Source: Catellatospora citrea
GTDB taxonomy: Bacteria > Actinomycetota > Actinomycetes > Mycobacteriales > Micromonosporaceae
Length of the DNA: 64,000 nucleotides
NCBI RefSeq assembly: GCF_003610235.1
Contig: NZ_RAPR01000001.1
Location: 3,100,001 to 3,164,000 of the forward strand
Direction of reading: 5' to 3'
The translations under genes and the position numbers were made by a program. The notes beneath the pieces were generated by a model. The model was not told the origin of the DNA. It saw only the letters and a program-made list of their open reading frames with translations, and searched no databases. How positions within the stretch are numbered: position 1 is the first letter of the stretch; each line of letters opens with the position of its first letter. Shown here piece by piece: positions 59,171 through 64,000 of this stretch.

Positions 59171-59856
59171 ACGACCGTCCATATGTACTGGTAAAGTGTG
59201 CTATGTCGCTCGACGGGTTTCTTGACGACTCCAGCGACCAGCGGCTCCTGTTGTCCAGCCCTGAAGATTCCGCTCGTGTGGATGAGCAGCGCGCTGCCGT
59301 AGACGCGATCCTTGTTGGCGCGACGACCATCCGTGCCGACAACCCGCGACTCATGGTCCGCTCCCCGAAACTGCGACAGCAGCGCATCATGCGGGGGCTG
59401 CCTGAGAGCCCGAAAAAGGTCACTGTCACTCGCAGCGGTGACCTGGACCCGAGTCTTCCCTTCTTCACCACTGGGGATTGCGAGAAGATCGTTTATGTCA
59501 GCGACGACGCGGCGGACAAAGCGCGGCGGATCCTCGGCTCCGTAGCTACCGTTGTCGCGTGTGGCGACCCTGTCTCGCTGCCCGCGTTGCTGGCCGACCT
59601 CTACAGCCGGGGTATCGGCCGGCTGATGGTGGAGGGAGGCAGCAGCATCCATACCCAGTTCCTGACGCAGGGGCTCGTAGACGAGATCCAGGCAGCGATT
59701 GCACCGTTCTTCGTTGGCGACAGCTCCGCGCCGCGATTTGTTACTGATGGCAAGTTTCCATTCGGCCCAGGTCGCCGCATGATCCTCGCTGACATAGAGC
59801 GTTACGGTGACTGCGCCTACCTGAGATACCGCCTGACCGAGCAGCCCAGCGAATGA
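59167..59856 (+). CDS. RibD C-terminal-domain reductase
   Basis: The 229-residue NADPH-dependent reductase is of the RibD_C/dihydrofolate-reductase fold. It has VLVKCAMSLDGFLDD, DAILVGATTIRADNPRL and the ligand loop GRLMVEGGSSIHTQFLTQGL. RibD reduces a phosphoribosylaminopyrimidine in riboflavin synthesis. The deaminase domain is absent, so it acts alone or on a related substrate. It is coupled to the HTH-SLOG gene, suggesting the ligand and substrate may be linked. GTG start. Confidence 0.85.
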   Translation: MNDRPYVLVKCAMSLDGFLDDSSDQRLLLSSPEDSARVDEQRAAVDAILVGATTIRADNPRLMVRSPKLRQQRIMRGLPESPKKVTVTRSGDLDPSLPFFTTGDCEKIVYVSDDAADKARRILGSVATVVACGDPVSLPALLADLYSRGIGRLMVEGGSSIHTQFLTQGLVDEIQAAIAPFFVGDSSAPRFVTDGKFPFGPGRRMILADIERYGDCAYLRYRLTEQPSE

Positions 59857-59948
59857 CCGATTCCGCCGTGGGCGAGATTGGCTGAAGGCGCTGTTCGCGA
59901 GCAAGCCACGGGCGCTTCTGCCCCGCCGAACACGAAAAGGATCTCTGT

Positions 59949-59988
59949 ACATGTGTGGTGGCGGGCGCACGCCCGCCACCACACATGT
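59949..59988. terminator. Perfect 18-bp bidirectional terminator
   Basis: ACATGTGTGGTGGCGGGC pairs exactly with GCCCGCCACCACACATGT around GCAC, between the convergent RibD-like gene and the zinc-ribbon gene. Confidence 0.85.
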
Positions 59989-59995
59989 CGTTGGT

Positions 59996-61297
59996 CTATT
60001 CCTTGCCGATGCCTGGTGCTCCACGTTCAGTGGTCCTGCTGCCGAGCGCCCGCACCGTCGTGCTCAGCTTGATGGGCAGGTGTACATCGCCTTTGAGGAA
60101 GGGTTGGATCTCGATCTTCCTCCGTAGAGTGCGGCCGGGGCCGTATGCCTGCTGCCGGTCGTGTACTGACACCCAGAAGCGGTGGTCTGGCTTGGCCCGG
60201 GTGCGTGGGCTGACCGGCTCGGTCGCTTCCCGCGCTTGTCGAGAGGACTGCGGACGAATCTGTACAATCCGCACATCGGGGGCGGAGCGCTGGGTGCGCC
60301 GATACGCCTTGACGGTGGCCTTGGCGAGCTTCGCCGGCACGGCTTCAGTCATACGCTGGTGGATCAGCAGCCAGGTGGTCATGAGAGGGCCGAGCGGGTG
60401 GGCACCATCTATCGCGGTGCCACGGGCGATGTACTCGCCGTGGATCGGAACGAGCCAGCCAATCTCGTGCCGCAGTGCAGGCATGAGGTCTTCGTCCAGA
60501 CTGCCGCCGACACTGCGGTAGCCGATAACGTGCCAGCCGTCAGGGGTGGAGGTCCAGGTAACGGCGGCAAGTTGTCCGGCTTGGCCGACTGGTTCCGGCC
60601 AGGCGAGCAAACCGGAGGCCGAAGGGATGATCTCGTCGGTGGTCCAGGCTGGGGGCTGCTCAGCGCCAACAGCATTGACTAGGTCGGTGAACTCCTGGTT
60701 GATCCAGTACATCGGTATGAGGTCGAGTTGGGTGGCCAGGTGCTGCCGCCGGTCGGGGTCGTTGATGGGTGCGGGCAGGTTCGCGAGGCCGCGCAGTAGG
60801 CCGCTGAGCCGATCGCGGATCTTGGGCAGCATGTCGGCGGTGATCCGAGCCGGTGGCCACGGGGTGGTGGTGAGCAGGGTTCGTCCTTCGCGACTGACGA
60901 CTATGCCTCGTTGCAGCGTGTGCAGGACGGAGTACCTGTCGCTGTTGGGGTGCCAGCGCATGAGCCCGGCGCAGTAGGCGGTTAGTGCGTCGGAGTCGTC
61001 AGCCTCGATGAACTGGGCACATCGGCAGCAGACGTGCCACTGGGTGTTGTAGGTCTCGATGATGCCGCCGCTGAGGCTGCCGATCTGGATCAGGCCGGTG
61101 CGGTAGTTCCAGACCGGCGGCGCTTCGGTGCAGGTGTGGCAGCGGTTGAAGACGCGCTCGGTTGGGCCGGCGATGACCGGGACGATCTTGTGCCCGTCTT
61201 CGTTGACCGGGTGCTGGTAGATGACCGTGTCACCGCGGCGGTCCTCGGTGAGCGCGAGGCGGCACGTCGCGCAGGCAGTCAGAGTTGCGAGGTTCAT
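59996..61297 (-). CDS. Zinc-ribbon hypothetical protein, 433 residues
   Basis: Unrecognised protein with several N-terminal Cys pairs (LTACATCRLAL, FNRCHTCTEAP and WHVCCRCAQF) that look like zinc ribbons. A central helical region follows (LPKIRDRLSGLLRGLANLPA). A C-terminal segment has TTWLLIHQRMTEAVPAKLAK. This type of protein is frequent in actinomycete integrative elements. It overlaps the GGDEF-like gene by 4 bp. Confidence 0.7.
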   Translation of the reverse strand: MNLATLTACATCRLALTEDRRGDTVIYQHPVNEDGHKIVPVIAGPTERVFNRCHTCTEAPPVWNYRTGLIQIGSLSGGIIETYNTQWHVCCRCAQFIEADDSDALTAYCAGLMRWHPNSDRYSVLHTLQRGIVVSREGRTLLTTTPWPPARITADMLPKIRDRLSGLLRGLANLPAPINDPDRRQHLATQLDLIPMYWINQEFTDLVNAVGAEQPPAWTTDEIIPSASGLLAWPEPVGQAGQLAAVTWTSTPDGWHVIGYRSVGGSLDEDLMPALRHEIGWLVPIHGEYIARGTAIDGAHPLGPLMTTWLLIHQRMTEAVPAKLAKATVKAYRRTQRSAPDVRIVQIRPQSSRQAREATEPVSPRTRAKPDHRFWVSVHDRQQAYGPGRTLRRKIEIQPFLKGDVHLPIKLSTTVRALGSRTTERGAPGIGKE

Positions 61298-62028
61298 GCG
61301 GCGCCCACCGCACGACGGCTGTGGCGGAGGTCGCGCAGACGTGAGCCTCGCCGGTGCTGCCGGTCGGGCATGGTCATGCCGGGCGTGTAGAGGATGTGCC
61401 GGTTCCCGCCCTGGTTTTTGGCGTGGTACATAGCCGTGTCGGCCTGGTGCAGGGCGGTGTCTTCCAGCGGCTCGGTGTTGCCGACGATGGCGATGCCGAT
61501 GCTGGCGGTGACGGCGACCATGACGGGGCCGGTGTCGGTGTCGACCTTGACGGGCTCGGCGAGGGCGTTCGTGAACCGGTCGGCGAGGTCGGTAATGGCC
61601 TGGTCGCGGACGGGCAGGATGGCGGCGTACTCGTCGCCCGACAGGCGAGCGGCGCTGCCGCCGTTGGCGTCGGCGAGCCGGGCCAGCCGGTCGGCGGTTT
61701 CGATCAGCAGGTCGTCGCCGGTGCCGTGCCCGTAGGCGTCGTTGACCTCTTTGAAACCGTCGAGGTCGAGCAGCATGACGATGATCGGCTGCGGCTGGCC
61801 GGTTGCGGCGGCGTGGACGGAATGAAGGCCGGTGCGGTTGAGCAGTCCGGTGAGCGGGTCGTGGGCGAGCTGCCAGACGGCGTCGACCAGCTCGGCGCGC
61901 AGCTGCGCGACGGTGGACCAGGCGGCCAGGCAGCCCAGGCCGAAGCCGACACAGGCTCCGGCAGCGAAGGTGAGCGCCGCACAGATGGTGGCGATCACCA
62001 GGATCGTGGTGAACACTGAACTCTCCAA
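61294..62028 (-). CDS. Membrane-anchored GGDEF-domain protein with altered motif
   Basis: The 244-residue protein has one N-terminal membrane helix (TFAAGACVGFGLGCLAAW). The diguanylate-cyclase domain has HDPLTGLLNRTGL, MLLDLDGFKEVNDAYGHGTG and DTAMYHAKNQGGNRHILY. The catalytic GGDEF motif is SGDEY. Loss of the first Gly may reduce cyclase activity, although some S-GDEF variants work. No EAL domain. It overlaps the zinc-ribbon gene by 4 bp, an unusual partnership. Confidence 0.85.
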   Translation of the reverse strand: MESSVFTTILVIATICAALTFAAGACVGFGLGCLAAWSTVAQLRAELVDAVWQLAHDPLTGLLNRTGLHSVHAAATGQPQPIIVMLLDLDGFKEVNDAYGHGTGDDLLIETADRLARLADANGGSAARLSGDEYAAILPVRDQAITDLADRFTNALAEPVKVDTDTGPVMVAVTASIGIAIVGNTEPLEDTALHQADTAMYHAKNQGGNRHILYTPGMTMPDRQHRRGSRLRDLRHSRRAVGAA

Positions 62029-62039
62029 TGCAAGTTGGA

Positions 62040-62083
62040 GAACCCGGAACGCGAACGTTTCGTAGGCGGTGCGTTCCGGGTTC
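62040..62083. other. 13-bp inverted repeat in the leader of the GGDEF gene
   Basis: GAACCCGGAACGC and GCGTTCCGGGTTC, perfect arms with an 18-base spacer, directly upstream of the start codon. It could be an operator or a leader hairpin. Confidence 0.5.
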
Positions 62084-62093
62084 TGAACTGACG

Positions 62094-62121
62094 ACGGCCC
62101 GCCTTCTGGCGGGCCGTTTTC
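62094..62121 (+). terminator. Hairpin with T-run
   Basis: ACGGCCCGCC / GGCGGGCCGT followed by TTTT on the plus strand, between two minus-strand genes. On the minus strand the hairpin is preceded by AAAA. Confidence 0.6.
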
Positions 62122-62239
62122 GTGCTTCTGGCGCCGCCCGCGGGCGGCGCTCGGTGCGGTGCGTGTGTGAAGGAGGTCAGCGCGCCGTCGCCGGCGTGGT
62201 AGGGCGGTCGAGGTTCAAGACGGCACCTGCTCGGGCCGG

Positions 62240-62797
62240 TCATCGCCTCGCGCTGGAGCCGCCGCCGGGGTATGGCGAGCGGTATGGGTCGTCGGTGCGA
62301 GGCCACCGGCCGCGTACCTCGGTCGGCTCAGGCGGGGTGCCGGGTGGCCGGTGCTCGTAGCGTTCGGACTGCACCTGGACGTAGTCGACGCCGGAGGCGT
62401 ACGGGATGTACCGGCCGCGCTGGATGGTGCCGCCGAGCCGGTCGCAGCAGGCCACGCTGACCGGGTACCAGCCGTTGGCGAATAGGCTGACCAGGTACCC
62501 GCAGGTCAGCGACAGCAGGAACACGCACATCCGGTGCAGCTGCCAGCCGTCCGGCGGCGGGACGTCCGGGCCAGAGCCGTTGCCGTTGCCGTTGCCAGGT
62601 GGCGCGCACGGGGCGCAGATCGGGCCTTGGTCGGGGTCGTATCCGGCGTCGCATTGCTCGCACACGATCAGCAGGCAGGAGCGGCATTCGCCGGAGGCGG
62701 TGGTCTGCAGGTCGGTGCCGCAGATTCCGCACGGGCCGCTCATGCAGGCGTCGTCGTGGTGGCCGGGCCGGTGGGTTAGGCAGGGGTGTCTACTCAT
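62240..62797 (-). CDS. Cys-rich zinc-finger protein with a membrane helix
   Basis: The 185-residue protein has CGICGTDLQTTASGECRSC and LIVCEQCDAGYDPDQ at the N-terminus, likely two zinc-binding modules. A possible membrane helix follows (HRMCVFLLSLTCGYLVSLF). The C-terminus is Pro/Arg-rich. The function is unknown; similar proteins occur in mobile elements. It overlaps the next gene by 8 bp. Confidence 0.6.
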   Translation of the reverse strand: MSRHPCLTHRPGHHDDACMSGPCGICGTDLQTTASGECRSCLLIVCEQCDAGYDPDQGPICAPCAPPGNGNGNGSGPDVPPPDGWQLHRMCVFLLSLTCGYLVSLFANGWYPVSVACCDRLGGTIQRGRYIPYASGVDYVQVQSERYEHRPPGTPPEPTEVRGRWPRTDDPYRSPYPGGGSSARR

Positions 62798-63209
62798 CGC
62801 CGCTGCCTCGGGTGCGGCGGTAGACGGCCTCGGCGGTCAGCGGCGTGCCGGTCGGGTTGGCGGGTGTGGTGATCTGCCGCCAGCCGATGGACTCGCACGC
62901 CAGCCACGTCGTGATGCCGTCGGTGGTGATAGCGAGGACGTCGCCGGTCGACAGCGACCGGTGCCGCATGAGCCGGTAGACGGAGGCGATGAGGAAGTCG
63001 GCCTCGCCCTGCCGGGTGCCGCGGCCGGACTCCAGCATGTCGAGGTCGGCGTTGAACACGTGCCAAGCCCAGTCGGCGATCTCGTACGGGTCGGTGCCGG
63101 TGGGCCAGTGCCGCCAGTGAGAGATCACCTGCCGGAGCCGGTGGCCGTCCTCATACGGGAAGAACCGCGACTCAGCGTTGTGGTACATCGCGATTACGTG
63201 CAGATTCAC
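62790..63209 (-). CDS. Hypothetical protein, 139 residues
   Basis: Small soluble protein beginning VNLHVIAMYHNAESRFFPYE, with DWAWHVFNADLDMLESGRG and EADFLIASVYRLMRHRSLST. It has a helical C-terminal part and no known motif. The GTG start is chosen because it forms a GTGA overlap with the upstream gene. It is likely to be a mobile-element cargo gene. Confidence 0.6.
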   Translation of the reverse strand: MNLHVIAMYHNAESRFFPYEDGHRLRQVISHWRHWPTGTDPYEIADWAWHVFNADLDMLESGRGTRQGEADFLIASVYRLMRHRSLSTGDVLAITTDGITTWLACESIGWRQITTPANPTGTPLTAEAVYRRTRGSGDE

Positions 63210-63760
63210 GACCCGGCCCCCTCGGTGCCGGGGGTGATCAGCCGGACCTTCAGCAGCTGCTCGGGCAGGATCAGCGCCGCGAGCTGCCGGGTGAGCGGGT
63301 GCGTGAGGAGGTGGTATCCGCTCGTCCAGGCCAGGCTCCACGGTGATGCCGGCTTGCCGAGCCGCGACTCGGTGGTGGGGTCGCCGTGGAAGGAGAGGTC
63401 GAACTTGGCCAGCTGCTCGGCGAGCGGGGTGTGCTGGTGGTGGGTCATCTGCCCGGCCAGCATGGGGCAGGCGGCGGCGGAGTATGCGGCGCACTCGGGG
63501 TGCATGCCCGGCTCGTGGCTGGTCAGCTCGCGCAGGTCCATGTCGCGCATCGCGAACACGATCCGGTTGTCCAGGTCGGTGCCGCAGGTCTGGCACAGGT
63601 TCTCGGTGAACGCCTTGGTCTGGCGGTCCGAGTCGATGGCCCCGAAGCGCCAGCGCCCGTCGGGCAGTTGCAGGGTCGTGTAGGGGACGACAAGGCCGCC
63701 CATGGTGGGGCGGTCCAGGAGCCGGGGCGGGATGCCGGGGCTCGGGTCGTTGGTGTGCAA
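63206..63760 (-). CDS. Hypothetical protein with a Cys-pair motif
   Basis: The 184-residue protein starts at a TTG with GAGGAAG upstream (LHTNDPSPGIPPR). It contains VVPYTTLQLPDGRWRFGAID and NLCQTCGTDLDNRIVFAMRD, a potential zinc-ribbon half. HPECAAYSAAACPMLAGQM follows. The C-terminal WTSGYHLLTHPLTRQLAALI is helical. Unknown role; co-transcribed with the genes downstream of it. Confidence 0.6.
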   Translation of the reverse strand: MHTNDPSPGIPPRLLDRPTMGGLVVPYTTLQLPDGRWRFGAIDSDRQTKAFTENLCQTCGTDLDNRIVFAMRDMDLRELTSHEPGMHPECAAYSAAACPMLAGQMTHHQHTPLAEQLAKFDLSFHGDPTTESRLGKPASPWSLAWTSGYHLLTHPLTRQLAALILPEQLLKVRLITPGTEGAGS

Positions 63761-63950
63761 CGGATTCTTCCTCTCGGGTTGGGTGGGAATCCGGGCACGG
63801 CTGTCGGCCGTGCCCGGATGGTGCGCGGGGTCGCGCGTTCGGCCGGGCGACGGCCGGGAAGTTGCGGTTGGTCGCGACGCGCGTAGCGCCACGGAGGAGG
63901 TCAGCGGTCAGGGACGGCTCGACGCGGTGTGCCGCCGTCTGGGTGGCTGA

Positions 63951-64000
63951 CTAGTCGTTGGTGCTCGGCTGGAGCGTGATCGTCATCGGCTCGGCGTGTA
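63951..64000 (-). CDS. C-terminal end of a gene continuing beyond the window
   Basis: One minus-strand frame ends HAEPMTITLQPSTND before a TAG at 63951. It is too short to name. The 190 bp between it and the TTG start of the next gene show no clear terminator. Confidence 0.3.
   Translation of the reverse strand, partial: HAEPMTITLQPSTND

Overview
The window is very GC-rich DNA from a filamentous actinomycete. Class I lysyl-tRNA synthetase, germacradienol/geosmin synthase, an XRE-DUF5753/DUF397 pair, a GPP34 protein and an unusual density of long intergenic palindromes fit best with Micromonosporaceae; that family placement is inference. I saw no rRNA, tRNA or CRISPR array.

Region 1 (1-30.9 kb) is core-like. 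It holds hutH, an FAD monooxygenase, and then a block that keeps the gene content and order of M. tuberculosis Rv1330c-Rv1341: pncB, clpS, DUF2017, mec, cysO, cysM, murI, a metallo-beta-lactamase-fold phosphodiesterase, rph and rdgB. Nicotinamidase sits beside pncB, so both steps from nicotinamide to nicotinate mononucleotide are adjacent. After these come a secreted CBM2-GH18 chitinase, an MFS exporter, a Nei-type DNA glycosylase, ctaD, an FdhF/YdeP-like molybdoenzyme coupled to fdhD, a Nudix protein, a conservon-like histidine kinase, lysS, a PtpB-like phosphatase and geosmin synthase. At least five families of palindromic repeats lie between these genes, and one copy is inserted in frame inside fdhD.

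Region 2 (31-41 kb) is an accessory island: a frameshifted small secreted protein, hypothetical proteins, and a type II restriction-modification locus (N6-adenine methyltransferase plus a BsuBI/PstI-family endonuclease, predicted to recognise CTGCAG). Divergent from it is a SeqA-N-like/RAMA-domain protein. A YaaC-like protein and other uncharacterised genes follow.

Region 3 (41.2-56.5 kb) is the most unusual part: about 19 genes on the minus strand, many joined by ATGA, GTGA or TGATG overlaps. folE-queC-queD-queE make the 7-deazaguanine precursor preQ0. After a 145-bp structured gap comes a second coupled block: a degenerate group-II-like reverse transcriptase, an FGE/C-lectin-fold protein, a YaaA/DUF6884-like protein, a GT2, a radical SAM enzyme, a phosphoribosyltransferase, a GT4, a 5'-3' exonuclease and a PIG-L deacetylase, followed by a PCMT/FxLD-type methyltransferase. 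An APC permease, a GNAT acetyltransferase and a GPP34 protein lie upstream. I do not recognise this combination as a characterised pathway. It could make a glycosylated 7-deazaguanine nucleoside or modify a nucleic acid.

Region 4 (57-64 kb) has an XRE/DUF397 regulator pair, an HTH-SLOG protein coupled to a RibD-C reductase, and a minus-strand group of zinc-ribbon and hypothetical proteins with a GGDEF-like protein. It resembles cargo of an integrative element, but no integrase or conjugation gene is inside the window.
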